DNA of 64,000 nucleotides from Fimbriimonadales bacterium (GTDB taxonomy: Bacteria; Armatimonadota; Fimbriimonadia; Fimbriimonadales; GBS-DC): assembly GCA_026003075.1 (NCBI GenBank), contig BPGO01000010.1:1-64000 (forward strand), written 5' to 3'. Positions within the stretch are counted from its first letter, which is position 1; each line of letters opens with the position of its first letter. The translations under genes and the position numbers were made by a program. Under the pieces are notes generated by a model. It worked only from the letters and a program-made list of their open reading frames with translations, searched no databases and was not told the origin of the DNA. This document shows positions 1 through 9,216 of the stretch, piece by piece.

Positions 1-621
1 CGCGGCGACTTAGCAGGAATCGGCGCTTCGTCGGCGAATGTGCCAATCACGGACGCTTTCGGCGACTTGGTGGCTGGGATGCGACAGGTGTACGACTGGA
101 ACGGGGCGTGGTTGTATCGGAATGAGTTGACCGAGACGGGCGGCTTGGTGAAGGTCGGCGTGCGCTGGTACGACCCTGCGGTGGGTAGGTTCCTGCAGCA
201 GGATCCATGGTTGGGTTCTGTGTATGCTCCCCTTACGCTGAATGGGTATGGGTATTGCGTGAATGACCCCGTGAATGCGGTGGATCCGAGTGGGAGAGTA
301 TTCAAAATTATTCTGGTCGCAATCTTGGTGGTAGGGCTGATTTCGTCCATCGGCGACGGAGATGGTGGAGAGGGGGGAGCTGTCAATTCCCCTGGAGGCT
401 CTGGAGGTAATAACCAGAATACCTGCGGAAATCAGATTATCGGAAACAATAACACGATCAATGATAACGATACCATTATTATTTCACCTCCATCCTCTCA
501 AAATCCACCTACAGTCATACTACCAAAGCCTGGTAGAGGTGAGAGGATTGACCTACGAATCCGTATCCGTCCCGATGGGCATGGAGGGTGGATTATTGAA
601 GGATCGATCAAAGACCCATAA
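1..621 (+). CDS. RHS repeat-associated core domain protein, C-terminal end (partial)
   Basis: The frame is open to the left edge, so this is the end of a longer gene and the GTG at 40 is not its start. It carries the RHS core signature ([18 protein letters not shown], then [16 protein letters not shown] and NAVDPSGRV). In RHS/YD proteins this core closes the shell and is followed by a variable tip. Here the tip is about 108 residues: a hydrophobic helix ([16 protein letters not shown]), a Gly/Asn-rich linker, then a short basic beta-rich end. The tip matches no toxin family I recognise. The stop lies 22 bases before the aspartyl-protease gene. The identical core segment recurs at about 2.2 kb, which is typical of displaced RHS tips. 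Confidence 0.85.
   Translation, partial: RGDLAGIGASSANVPITDAFGDLVAGMRQVYDWNGAWLYRNELTETGGLVKVGVRWYDPAVGRFLQQDPWLGSVYAPLTLNGYGYCVNDPVNAVDPSGRVFKIILVAILVVGLISSIGDGDGGEGGAVNSPGGSGGNNQNTCGNQIIGNNNTINDNDTIIISPPSSQNPPTVILPKPGRGERIDLRIRIRPDGHGGWIIEGSIKDP
52..243 (+). repeat. RHS core direct repeat, copy 1
   Basis: About 190 bp encoding the RHS core, repeated in the same orientation at 2127-2320. Bases 94-176 are identical to 2170-2252 (83 bp); the flanks differ at scattered positions, many of them synonymous. The two copies bracket the variable tip plus the aspartyl-protease gene. Confidence 0.9.
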
Positions 622-643
622 CGGTGGGGAGAGTGAGCAATGC

Positions 644-2095
644 ATGGGTTCTAAGCGGTTCCGAGTAATCTTCGTGATGGTACTCATCGCTACAGTGACA
701 ATAAGCGCTGTAGCGATATTCACTCGTCTTACTGCAATATCAAAGAGTTCATTATCATATTCTGTGGAGGTACCTCTATACTTCCACCCTGTTGAAAAAA
801 AATACTTTGTGATGATGCAAATCGAGGGCAAGCGCGGGTGGATGCTTTTAGATACAGGTAGTTCGATAACAATTCTCGATGAAGCACAATTTAATTACGA
901 ATCATTCGGTCAAACAAAAATTGCAACAAAGCAAGTGTATATGCCGTTTAGTAATGCCTATCTGACGGTAAAAAAGGTTCAGATACACCGGTTGATTATA
1001 GGTTCTTGGAAAGCACCCCCTCTGACAGTTGGATTAGCGAGGCGTTCCGCTGTAGGTATCCCGGCAAGTATACAAGGGTATCCCGTTTTAGGTCTCTTGG
1101 GATATGATGTCATCTCTTTATGGACGTTTGTTTGGTTAAGGAAAGATCGTTTGACCTTCACGAATAGGCATCCAGAGATATTAGGCGGCACAGGAAAGAT
1201 TTTTCCTTTGGCATATGGGCTTCGTGTCCTTTGCTTTCGTGAAGTAGGAGATAATACAGTAAAGAAGCGCATTTGGGTGGTTGACTCGGGTTCGGTGTGT
1301 CATTATGCCAAAGAGGCCAACTTGCGTGTCTCATACGAGTATAGTTCACCTTGGGCTGTTTTTACCGCCGCACGGTTGAATGCATTGGAAAACCAGACAC
1401 TGTGGCTTCCAGCAGTTGCGACTGCTGCGCACTCTTCCCCACTTGTGTGGGGATCAAGGCCTATAGAGGGGGTTATTGGGAATGGAATTCTCAGTCGGTA
1501 TGAAATCTTTATCAATCATAGAGAGGGGTGGATTTCCTTTGTGGAATTATCTCCATCCAGTCAACTGGGGACATTCGGTTTACTTCTGTTCAATGATCCG
1601 CAGCGGAATAAAATGTTAGTCTACTTTGCTGTTCCTCAAGGGACATACGAAAGAAGCAACTCATTAGTAGAGCTGTTAGCGGTAAATGGAAGGCGCATCG
1701 ATGGTATGGCGGACTTAGTGAAACTGGTGCAAAAGCCTCAATCTGGCTCTTCTGTTCGGCTCACTGTGAGGGACAGTTCGAGACGCGATTATGAAGTAAC
1801 CTGTCTTGCTTTTTCACCAGATGAGATTGGGGCGATGTTCTATAAGGGTAGTTTGCGTGTAGATGGTTTCGAATACACATTTACAGCCCTGAAGACACAC
1901 CATAAAGAGATATGGCTTTATCCGTTTCGGTGGGCGCTGGGGGAGCGCGGAAAGATAGAACTTGTTTCTCAAGCCTCGATAGCTACGCTTCAATCAGGAA
2001 TAAGCCTAGGGGTATCTAATATCGCTCATTCGAGAAAAGCAAAGCCTGGAGGTTCTGAATGGAAATTCACGATGGAAATTCGTCCTTTGCATTAG
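644..2095 (+). CDS. Membrane-anchored two-lobed aspartyl protease with PDZ-like domain
   Basis: 483 residues. The ATG at 644 is chosen because GGTGGGGAGAG lies just upstream and it starts a basic N-terminus with one hydrophobic helix ([19 protein letters not shown]), a signal anchor. Two aspartyl-protease half-sites follow: [12 protein letters not shown] with a later [10 protein letters not shown], and [10 protein letters not shown] with a later [10 protein letters not shown]. This is the D-T/S-G plus hydrophobic-Gly pairing of pepsin/retropepsin folds in one chain. A PDZ-like segment follows ([16 protein letters not shown], then SSVRLTVRD) at about residues 345-395. The gene is clearly more A+T-rich than most of the window and sits between two RHS core repeats, suggesting cassette-type acquisition. 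Function as processing protease, toxin or immunity partner is unknown. Confidence 0.7.
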   Translation: MGSKRFRVIFVMVLIATVTISAVAIFTRLTAISKSSLSYSVEVPLYFHPVEKKYFVMMQIEGKRGWMLLDTGSSITILDEAQFNYESFGQTKIATKQVYMPFSNAYLTVKKVQIHRLIIGSWKAPPLTVGLARRSAVGIPASIQGYPVLGLLGYDVISLWTFVWLRKDRLTFTNRHPEILGGTGKIFPLAYGLRVLCFREVGDNTVKKRIWVVDSGSVCHYAKEANLRVSYEYSSPWAVFTAARLNALENQTLWLPAVATAAHSSPLVWGSRPIEGVIGNGILSRYEIFINHREGWISFVELSPSSQLGTFGLLLFNDPQRNKMLVYFAVPQGTYERSNSLVELLAVNGRRIDGMADLVKLVQKPQSGSSVRLTVRDSSRRDYEVTCLAFSPDEIGAMFYKGSLRVDGFEYTFTALKTHHKEIWLYPFRWALGERGKIELVSQASIATLQSGISLGVSNIAHSRKAKPGGSEWKFTMEIRPLH

Positions 2096-2111
2096 CTACA
2101 GTTTTCTCAGC

Positions 2112-2449
2112 GGATAAACCGACTACCGATACCTTTGGCGACTTGGTATCTGGGATGCAACAAGTCTATGACTGGAACGGGGCGTGGTTGTATCGGAATG
2201 AGTTGACCGAGACGGGCGGCTTGGTGAAGGTCGGCGTGCGCTGGTACGACCCCGCGGTGGGCAGGTTCTTGCAGCAAGACCCGTGGCTGGGTTCGGTGTA
2301 TGCCCCGCTCACGCTGAATGCGTTAGGTACTACGGGAATAATCCTGTGCAGGTGGTAATCCAGATGGGAGAATAGGTAAAGCTATCTGGAAAGAGATGTC
2401 ATTAACTTGCCCAATTTATGGATCCCGATGCTTCTGGCGTTCGTTGTAA
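2112..2449 (+). pseudogene. Displaced RHS tip remnant (second core copy plus broken tail)
   Basis: It encodes a second RHS core ([18 protein letters not shown] to [17 protein letters not shown]). It then loses the frame twice: the expected YYGNNPV segment continues in another frame, and PDGRIGKAIWKEM follows in a third, ending with TAA at 2447-2449. There is no RHS body upstream, so this is an orphan tip. The repeated core is at 2127-2320. The open frame that begins at 2059 overlaps the end of the aspartyl-protease gene and is probably not a separate gene. Confidence 0.75.
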
Positions 2450-2474
2450 ATGTGCATAGTAGGAGGCGTGCATA

Positions 2475-2588
2475 ATGAGAAGAGGCGATGATAGGCTCAA
2501 TCGTGAAGTGCGATGGGTATGGTTGATAGTCGCCCTGATAGCGCTGGCTTGCGCTTTGCTACTAACTATATCCCAGCGTGGACCTTAG
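2475..2588 (+). CDS. 37-residue single-pass membrane peptide
   Basis: Short ORF with a perfect AGGAGG at 2461-2466 eight bases before the ATG. The product starts MRRGDDRLNREVRWVW, has one hydrophobic helix (LIVALIALACALLLTI) and ends SQRGP. Charge distribution fits an inner-membrane peptide with the N-terminus inside. It lies directly behind the RHS tip remnant, so it could be an immunity- or toxin-like part of the cassette, but nothing in the sequence proves function. No family is recognised. Confidence 0.5.
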   Translation: MRRGDDRLNREVRWVWLIVALIALACALLLTISQRGP

Positions 2589-2663
2589 CTGCCAGGGTGT
2601 GTACGCCCTGAACTTATTCTCTTGCCTAAGCCCATCGCGATAGTTTCTAAACCCTTGCAACGC

Positions 2664-5246
2664 TCATTTCCAACGCGCCCGAATCTCATAGATGCGCTGT
2701 TTGCCGCTGTAGCCGCCGATGATGGCTAATGTTGCTATCGGCTGCGTGGGGTTCGGGTCGCGGGCGTAGAGGATCGGCTTGCCGTCGAACAGCGCCCACA
2801 GTTTGCCTTCGCGCCGCGAGAGTTGCAGCGTATGGCGACCTGGCGTCATCATTTGCTCGCTCTCGCCCGTCTCTGTGCCGAAGAGGCGGAACCGCGTGCG
2901 CGTGTTCAGGTAGCCGCCTACAAACAGCACATAGTCGCGCCCTGCGCTCATGGCGGTTTCGGGCGTGGTCGGTAGGAACGCCGCCAGAATCGCATCCTGA
3001 GTCGCTTCCAGCTCCACCCACAGGTCGAACTCCGTCGCATTCAACCCCGTGAGGCGGATATGCGATTCTTCGTGTCCATCATAAGCCCATGCCCCGTTGC
3101 GAATTTCCCAACCCGCGCCGAGTTGCAGCCCTTCGGCTTGGGTGGGGGTGAACACCCGCGTTGCTTGCCCGCGTGAAAGTTCCTCTGGGGCGTCTGCTGG
3201 CAGGGGCAGCTCGCCCGACGGCTCCTGCATGATGCCATAGAACACATCGTACGGCTCGTATAGCGAATAGCCAGCGCCATTCGACTGATACACATCGGCG
3301 TAGACGCCGATTTCGCGTCCGCCGCCCATCCAGAACCAGCGGCTCTCGCCGCCGTTGGGGATACTAAGCTCGATTACAGTGGTGCGGTCGCGTCGTCGCG
3401 AGGCTTTCCACTGCAAGCCGGGCGCATCGCGCCAGACTGTGCGCGCCTCCACCTCGCTGCGATTGAACGCCTCGAACCAAATCACGCTCTCCGTCGCAAA
3501 CACGCCTTGCCCTTCGCCATCGAAGCCTGCATAGAGACGCTCCCAGTCGCCCGTGATTTCGAACAGCGCGTAGTAATAATCCCCGTCGTGGCAATGCTTG
3601 AGCGTCATTTTCAGCCCCTCGTGTTCCAGCACGCCAGCAGGTGGTAGGTGTTCCCACTCGCTGGGGTCGCCGTCCACCGTGGCGCGGGCGTACCACACAA
3701 ACGGCTGCCACGGGTACAGCGGGTACGGGTCTATCGTATCGGGCAAGCCGTCGCCGTCTTGGTCGGCTTTACGGGGGGTTGGAATGCGCGACTGCCACGC
3801 AGGTTTCACGAAAGTAAACTGCAGCGGCGCAGGCGCCCAAGTGCTGAGCATCGCCTTGTGTAGGTCGTTCATCTGACCGTCGGTTTGAACGCGTTTCGGG
3901 TCGGAGCCGAACCGTTTCTCATCGAGGGGGAGGCGCGGGTCATCGTCGGGGAAGCCGTCGCCGTCGGCGTCACGCACGGTCACAACCTCCCCGAAATAGA
4001 GGCGTAGCCATTGCGCATCGCTCAGCTGCCGATCCCAATACGCCATCACATTCCAGTGTTCCCCGTGTTTGCCTGCGGTGTTCCATGGGTTCATCGCGAC
4101 GGAGCCGTCGGGGTTCTTGCGTCGGTAGCGCGGTTCGGGATGGTTGAACACGATGCGTTCGTCCTCGCGGTTCGCCAGCGAGAACGCGCCGAACGACTCC
4201 ATCTGATGGTGGAACTCGTGGGCGACGAGCCATGCCGTGTCGCCCCCACCCAGAAACTGGCTCCGCGCAGGGATACCGTCGGGGAAGCCGTCGACGCCCA
4301 GCGTGCCGCCGCCACTGTTATAGAACTCCCACGCGCGCTTTTGCGGGTTCCAGCGTCGGGGGAACGCCTGCTCGATTTGTGCTGCGTAGGGGAGTGCCTC
4401 TTCTACCGGCGCGGTGTTGGTGCGTGTGATGTCCCGCGTGTCGACAATTGTGAACGCGCCGCCGCCCGGACCCGCGAAATCCACCCCTGCCCACGAACGG
4501 CACGGAGGCAGTCCCTTATAGAAACCTAATGCGCCTGCTGGCTCCTCGCCCCAGCGTTGCCAGCGGTCATCCACAAAAATCTGGAAGTCCACCCAAAAGC
4601 GCATGCCGCTGTTCACCCAGAAATAGCGCGCGGCGATAGCATACTCGTCTTTGATGCGCTGGAGCTCGGCTTCGGTCATCTTGGGGGGTGGGGGCGCAGG
4701 GTTCGCGGGATCGGCATACGCCGACGCCACATTCACCACATTCGGCATCAACAACACTTTGACAGGCAGTCGGATGACGGTCCTATAGCCCGGCGGCGCC
4801 AATGTCGCGACGGCATATTCGCGTCGCCACGGTGGGTTCGCGCCCCAGCGTCGCTCCTCGCGCGTGGGCTGGTGGTCGGGGTCATAAATCCGATAGTAAT
4901 AGCGCGTGCCAGGCTTCAGCCCGGAGATGCGTATCCGATGATAAGTGCGTTTGCCCGCTTCGCCGTTTACGATACGCACCTCGCGCCCTGCCCAAAGGTC
5001 GACGCGCCTATCGGGTGGACGCCAAGCCGTCATCGGCAGGTTGCCTGCGCGAATTTGTACGCGCGTCTCGGTCGGTGTCCTTGTGAAATACTGCAGCGTC
5101 ACATAATCGCGCCCGATTTCCATCACAGGGCGCATCGGGTCGTGCAACGGCGCGGTATCGCCCTGCGACGCCGCACCCCAACCCAAACCGAACAACACGC
5201 CCAGCGCTCCAAGCCATGTCCGCATAAATAATTGTTTTTCGCTCAA
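2664..5246 (-). CDS. Large secreted protein with FN3-like, HExxH and thrombospondin-type-3 calcium repeats
   Basis: About 860 residues. AGGGAGG lies about 9 bases before a TTG at 5246, giving MSEKQLFMRTWLGALGVLFG, a signal peptide; an ATG at 5225 is the alternative. After it comes a fibronectin-III/phosphatase-N-like segment (GLKPGTRYYYRIYDPD). Near residue 340 is AHEFHHQ, an HExxH zinc motif. Two Asp-rich segments of the thrombospondin-type-3 kind follow (DADGDGFPDDDP, DQDGDGLPDTIDP). The C-terminal third resembles CBM9-like and concanavalin-like sugar-binding folds (DGDPSEW; ATEFDLWVELEAT). An extracellular zinc peptidase or carbohydrate-binding protein is likely; its substrate is unknown. 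It is divergent from the WD40 gene at 5324. Confidence 0.65.
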   Translation of the reverse strand: MSEKQLFMRTWLGALGVLFGLGWGAASQGDTAPLHDPMRPVMEIGRDYVTLQYFTRTPTETRVQIRAGNLPMTAWRPPDRRVDLWAGREVRIVNGEAGKRTYHRIRISGLKPGTRYYYRIYDPDHQPTREERRWGANPPWRREYAVATLAPPGYRTVIRLPVKVLLMPNVVNVASAYADPANPAPPPPKMTEAELQRIKDEYAIAARYFWVNSGMRFWVDFQIFVDDRWQRWGEEPAGALGFYKGLPPCRSWAGVDFAGPGGGAFTIVDTRDITRTNTAPVEEALPYAAQIEQAFPRRWNPQKRAWEFYNSGGGTLGVDGFPDGIPARSQFLGGGDTAWLVAHEFHHQMESFGAFSLANREDERIVFNHPEPRYRRKNPDGSVAMNPWNTAGKHGEHWNVMAYWDRQLSDAQWLRLYFGEVVTVRDADGDGFPDDDPRLPLDEKRFGSDPKRVQTDGQMNDLHKAMLSTWAPAPLQFTFVKPAWQSRIPTPRKADQDGDGLPDTIDPYPLYPWQPFVWYARATVDGDPSEWEHLPPAGVLEHEGLKMTLKHCHDGDYYYALFEITGDWERLYAGFDGEGQGVFATESVIWFEAFNRSEVEARTVWRDAPGLQWKASRRRDRTTVIELSIPNGGESRWFWMGGGREIGVYADVYQSNGAGYSLYEPYDVFYGIMQEPSGELPLPADAPEELSRGQATRVFTPTQAEGLQLGAGWEIRNGAWAYDGHEESHIRLTGLNATEFDLWVELEATQDAILAAFLPTTPETAMSAGRDYVLFVGGYLNTRTRFRLFGTETGESEQMMTPGRHTLQLSRREGKLWALFDGKPILYARDPNPTQPIATLAIIGGYSGKQRIYEIRARWK

Positions 5247-5323
5247 TCCGACATCCTCCCTACCCCAACACACCCCAAACTCGATGTATAATAGTATAGG
5301 CACACGACGGAAGGAGGAATGCC

Positions 5324-7342
5324 ATGCGTAAGTCCTTTACGACGCTTGCCGCTTTATGGGGGATTCTTTGGGCACTTGCGCAAGACCGACCAGATATTGT
5401 CTGGATGCGCGGTGGGCATGCCAACGCGATTAATTCGCTCGCTCTGGCTCCCGATAGATCTACTGTTGCCTCTACCAGCCATGACTACACGGTCAAAATC
5501 TGGGACGCTCGCGATGGGCGGCTCTTGCGCACTTTAGTGCGCGGGCAGGTTACGCCCAACACGGTCGCCTTTGCCCCAGTATCCACCTTGCCCTATGTGG
5601 CTGTGGGATACGCGGATGGCAAGGTCTACATCTGGGACTACCGAACCGGAGGCTTGGTACATATCCTCACTGTAACGAATTACGCCAGCTTCGGCGTTAA
5701 TAGTGTCGCGTTTTCTCCAAACGGGCAAACACTGGCAATCGGCAGCGATACCAACCAGGTAACGCTTTGGAGCGTCAACTCATGGCAACTCACGCGCACC
5801 CTCAACCATTCGTACCCGGTGCGCCAGTTAGCGTTCTCGCCTTCCGACCCAACACTTCTGGCGTCTGCGAGCGGCTATTATGTCTACCTATGGAACACCG
5901 CTACAGGGCAACAAGTGCGCGCCATTGGTCCCCATGCGAACTTTAGCACGATGGCGTTTTCCCCAGATGGACAGCTAATTGTCACGGGCGGTTCCTCGAA
6001 CAGCTTTGTTAAACTGGGTATTTGGCGAATCGCGGACGGCTCCCTGATTGAATACTATAGCATTTCCCAAAATATTGGGGTCAACTCGCTGGTTTTTCTG
6101 TCCCTAAACCAGGTGTACAGCGGCTGGAGTGATGGGGCAATTCGCGTCTGGAACCGAACCACGAATCAAATCGAGCACACCATTAATGCGCACTCGTGGG
6201 GAAGCGTGACGATACTGCCACTCCCCAATAACCGCCTCCTCTCTGCAGGATATGACCGCCAACTGTTGCGCTGGGATTATTCTAACTGGACACTGGAACA
6301 ATCCCTCACAGCTCACTCGGATGAAATCAACCGCGTTCGGTTTTCCGATGCAGGCGACCTGCTCTCGGCAGCGAGCGATCGAAAGATGCGTCTATGGCGT
6401 GTGGCAAGTAGTGTTCTGGTGAATACTTTTGAAACTTCCGACATCGGCTTCACAGACGCCGCGATAGACCCAAATGGACAGTATATTGCAGGCGTTTCCT
6501 ACTACTGGATCGACGATTCCGCCACTGAGTATTCTGGAACGCTGTTCGCACGCAGCGGCGCCGCGATTACTACCATTTCTGGCGTATACTCGTTAGATTG
6601 CTCGTCCCAGTGGTTGGCAACTGCCGGACCCAGTGGCTTGATTCTCTGGCGTCTTTCCGATGGACAGCAGGAAGCGGTCTTGAGTAGTCTCGACGGCGCT
6701 AATGTACGCTTCGCCCGCAATGGGCGCGATCTGGCTATGGCGTCTGGTCAAACGGTCTTTGTATGGGACACCGTGCAGCGATCCCTGAAACAACAGATTA
6801 ATCTAAGTGGCAATGTGTCGGGTTTTGCCCTATCCGATTCAGGACAACTATTAGCGACTGCTGACTGGAGTAGTCCCGCCATTCAAATCTGGAACACCCT
6901 CACAGGCGCCCTCGTTATGACCCTCAACGGGCACACTGCGCCACCGCGTGCGTTGGCGTTTTCTCCAGACGGTGAATATCTGCTTTCAGCAGCGCCCAGC
7001 GAAAACTCCATGCGTTTATGGCGGCTGTCGGACGGCGCCACCCAAATCGTATACAACGAAGAAACTAATGCCGTCATCGCAGGGGTGACCAGCGTGGAGT
7101 TCTCACCCGAGGGACGCTACTTCGCTTATGGACGCTACGATGGCACCGTTGTACTGGCACACAACCCATTCTATCGCGTTCCAGGCGATGTGAATGGCGA
7201 CGGTGTCGTCGATGACGCCGACCTGCTCATCGTCCTCTTCAACTTCGGCGGCAACGATTCAAGCGCTGATGTGAACGGCGACGGTGTCGTCGACGACGCC
7301 GATCTGCTCATCATCCTCTTCAACTTCGGTAGCGGCAGTTAA
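5324..7342 (+). CDS. Secreted WD40 beta-propeller protein with two C-terminal dockerin-like repeats
   Basis: 672 residues with AAGGAGG upstream and a signal peptide (MRKSFTTLAALWGILWALAQ). The body is a run of WD40 blades (HANAINSLALAPDRSTVAST, VKIWDARDG, VTLWSV, LRLWRLSDG-type motifs), probably two propellers. The last 50 residues are two tandem calcium-loop repeats, each of the form DVNGDGVVDDADLL followed by LFNFG, as in type I dockerins. The same C-terminal pair occurs at 11331-11744 and 58124-60164. No scaffoldin is visible, so these repeats may serve calcium-dependent folding or surface retention. A TATAAT at 5287-5292 may be the promoter. Confidence 0.8.
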   Translation: MRKSFTTLAALWGILWALAQDRPDIVWMRGGHANAINSLALAPDRSTVASTSHDYTVKIWDARDGRLLRTLVRGQVTPNTVAFAPVSTLPYVAVGYADGKVYIWDYRTGGLVHILTVTNYASFGVNSVAFSPNGQTLAIGSDTNQVTLWSVNSWQLTRTLNHSYPVRQLAFSPSDPTLLASASGYYVYLWNTATGQQVRAIGPHANFSTMAFSPDGQLIVTGGSSNSFVKLGIWRIADGSLIEYYSISQNIGVNSLVFLSLNQVYSGWSDGAIRVWNRTTNQIEHTINAHSWGSVTILPLPNNRLLSAGYDRQLLRWDYSNWTLEQSLTAHSDEINRVRFSDAGDLLSAASDRKMRLWRVASSVLVNTFETSDIGFTDAAIDPNGQYIAGVSYYWIDDSATEYSGTLFARSGAAITTISGVYSLDCSSQWLATAGPSGLILWRLSDGQQEAVLSSLDGANVRFARNGRDLAMASGQTVFVWDTVQRSLKQQINLSGNVSGFALSDSGQLLATADWSSPAIQIWNTLTGALVMTLNGHTAPPRALAFSPDGEYLLSAAPSENSMRLWRLSDGATQIVYNEETNAVIAGVTSVEFSPEGRYFAYGRYDGTVVLAHNPFYRVPGDVNGDGVVDDADLLIVLFNFGGNDSSADVNGDGVVDDADLLIILFNFGSGS

Positions 7343-7349
7343 ACAAGCC

Positions 7350-7390
7350 GCGCGTGGGTGGGAGAAGCGCGACTTTGCCCACCCGCGCGC
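7350..7390. terminator. Bidirectional hairpin between convergent genes
   Basis: Bases 7350-7362 pair with 7378-7390 over 13 positions (one G-U), with the core GGGTGGG/CCCACCC. It lies between the convergent WD40 and anti-sigma genes. There is no long U run. Confidence 0.6.
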
Positions 7391-7419
7391 CTGCCTGCGA
7401 CTGGAATCGGTTCATGCAG

Positions 7420-8331
7420 CTACTGCGCATTGAGCCGCGCTTGAATCGTCTCGCGCCACTGCTGCGTTAAGGAGTCATTTGGCAGAAGGCTCAGGGTCTC
7501 CAGCGCTTCGGCATAGAAACCCAACTGATAAAAAATCACCACACAGGTGCGTGGCGCGTTTCGACGATTCGCACGCGCCCAGCGCAGATGCGTTTGTTCT
7601 TCGTTAGTTAGCACACGGAACTCATAGACGCTGGTAAGCCCCTCCCCCGGCAATTCATTGGGAGCAAGCGCCTCGAGGGTCAATCGATATTCATACCCAG
7701 GCGACAGGTTCAGATTTTGGGGGAGTACAGCGCGTGTGCCTTGAACCTCTAAGACGACTTTCTGGGAGCCATCGGTTCTCTCGATCCGAGCACGATAGCG
7801 TATCGCGTCGGGTATCGCCTTCCAGCGGAACTCAGGCGTTGAACTTTCTAACGCCGCGTTCATTGGATCGGGTGTGAGCAACACGATGGGGCGTTGTGCG
7901 AAGTGATCGTCGCTGCGCAGGGTTGCGACTGGCGGCGCGGCGAACTGCACCGCTGCAGAGCTTGCCCACTCAGGAAGGCGTATCCCATTTTCGTACCAAT
8001 TGCTACCGACTTGGCGTATCCCCGTCGCTTTGGCGCCCGCGCCCTGCAGCACCCAAATGCCCCAAATAAGAACCACCATCGCCGCTGCGGCGGGGAGCCA
8101 AAAACGCCAGGTAGGTACCCACAACGATTGGCGCGTTGCGTGCATAGCCTGCTCGGCTTGCAGCAACTGCTTGTAGGTCTCACGGCATAGGGGGCATTCT
8201 GTGATATGGTCAATCAACTCACCGTAGCGTCGACTGCGCCGTCCACGCGCTACCAGCTCGACAATCTGCTCTGCGCTAAGGTGGGGTGCGGGGTCGCCCC
8301 AAGACTGTTTTCCTTCAGAACCGTTTTGCAT
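7420..8331 (-). CDS. Zinc-finger anti-sigma factor-like membrane protein
   Basis: 303 residues with AGGAGG before the ATG. The N-terminus carries the HxxxCxxC of zf-HC2/ZAS anti-sigma domains (DHITECPLCRETY), followed by one transmembrane helix at about residues 78-98 (FWLPAAAAMVVLIWGIWVLQ). The periplasmic part has a fibronectin-like stretch (SSTPEFRWKAIPDAIRYRAR) and an alpha-helical end. It starts 20 bases after the ECF sigma gene, the standard order for a sigma/anti-sigma pair. The signal sensed is not apparent. Confidence 0.75.
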   Translation of the reverse strand: MQNGSEGKQSWGDPAPHLSAEQIVELVARGRRSRRYGELIDHITECPLCRETYKQLLQAEQAMHATRQSLWVPTWRFWLPAAAAMVVLIWGIWVLQGAGAKATGIRQVGSNWYENGIRLPEWASSAAVQFAAPPVATLRSDDHFAQRPIVLLTPDPMNAALESSTPEFRWKAIPDAIRYRARIERTDGSQKVVLEVQGTRAVLPQNLNLSPGYEYRLTLEALAPNELPGEGLTSVYEFRVLTNEEQTHLRWARANRRNAPRTCVVIFYQLGFYAEALETLSLLPNDSLTQQWRETIQARLNAQ

Positions 8332-8351
8332 CGTTGTCCTCCTGAGACTCT

Positions 8352-9098
8352 TTAATGGAAGCGTAGATACTTTGCCAGTTTCAGTGCGGCGCTACGCAGG
8401 TCTGCTTGATTGGGCTTTGGCGTTTGCAAAGCCTGCAGTTCCGCTCGGCTGAGCGGATCGCCGTCTTTACATAACTGCTCAATGGCACGCTGGATTGCTT
8501 CCGCACCGCCCAACCACTCAGGATGATGCTGGATGAGGTGCGCCAGAACCTTACTGCGCCCGCGCATCAGATGGCTCCGCACAGTTGCAGGCTTCATCCG
8601 GAGCATTTGGGCGATCGATTCGAGTGTTTCGTGCTGAGCGTGCATCAAGATCACGCGCCGCTCGGCGTCCGAGCAAACCTCTTTGATGACCCGTACAATC
8701 ATCGCACGCATTTGCTCGTCAGCAATCCGCTCTAAAAGACTCGCCTCAAAAGAATCTTGTTGCAGTGTCTCTACGCTTGCAGAGTCCGCAAACCGTGAGA
8801 AAACCGTTTCACGATGGTGATGGACGTGATTATAGTAAGAGATTAAGCAGTTCGCCGCGACGCGATAGAGCCAGTGGTCAAACGGCGCATTCAACTCAAG
8901 TGTGGGCAAGGCGCGGCTAACCCGTACCAAAGTCTCCTGCACAAGGTCTTCGCAATCATCGCTATTCCGAGTGCGCGTGCGAAAATAACGACGCAGATAA
9001 GGGCGACACGCTTGGAGAATAGCCTCCATCGCTTGCTCGTCGCCTTCGCGTACCCGTGCCAATAAAAAACTCAGTTTCTCAATCAGGTCGTCCACCAA
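8352..9098 (-). CDS. ECF-type RNA polymerase sigma factor
   Basis: About 248 residues. Region 2 is recognisable (SDDCEDLVQETLVRVSRALP, then DHWLYRVAANCLISYYN). Region 4 contains a helix-turn-helix (ESIAQMLRMKPATVRSHLM). A TACAAT box on the minus strand at 9104-9109 is 8 bases from a GTG at 9095 and 5 bases from the TTG at 9098, so the mRNA is probably leaderless and the GTG may be the true start. The extended C-terminus after region 4 (about 60 residues) is unusual for small ECF factors. It is divergent from the repeat-protein gene at 9217, a plausible target. Confidence 0.85.
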   Translation of the reverse strand: MVDDLIEKLSFLLARVREGDEQAMEAILQACRPYLRRYFRTRTRNSDDCEDLVQETLVRVSRALPTLELNAPFDHWLYRVAANCLISYYNHVHHHRETVFSRFADSASVETLQQDSFEASLLERIADEQMRAMIVRVIKEVCSDAERRVILMHAQHETLESIAQMLRMKPATVRSHLMRGRSKVLAHLIQHHPEWLGGAEAIQRAIEQLCKDGDPLSRAELQALQTPKPNQADLRSAALKLAKYLRFH

Positions 9099-9216
9099 GA
9101 TTAATTGTACTAAAAAACGGTTCGATTCTGCAACGCTGGAGCGATCAGGCGAGTCTTGTAACGGCAGAAAGAGCTGGACTCTCTTCCAGTTCTCACTTTC
9201 TGAAGGAGGCTAAACC

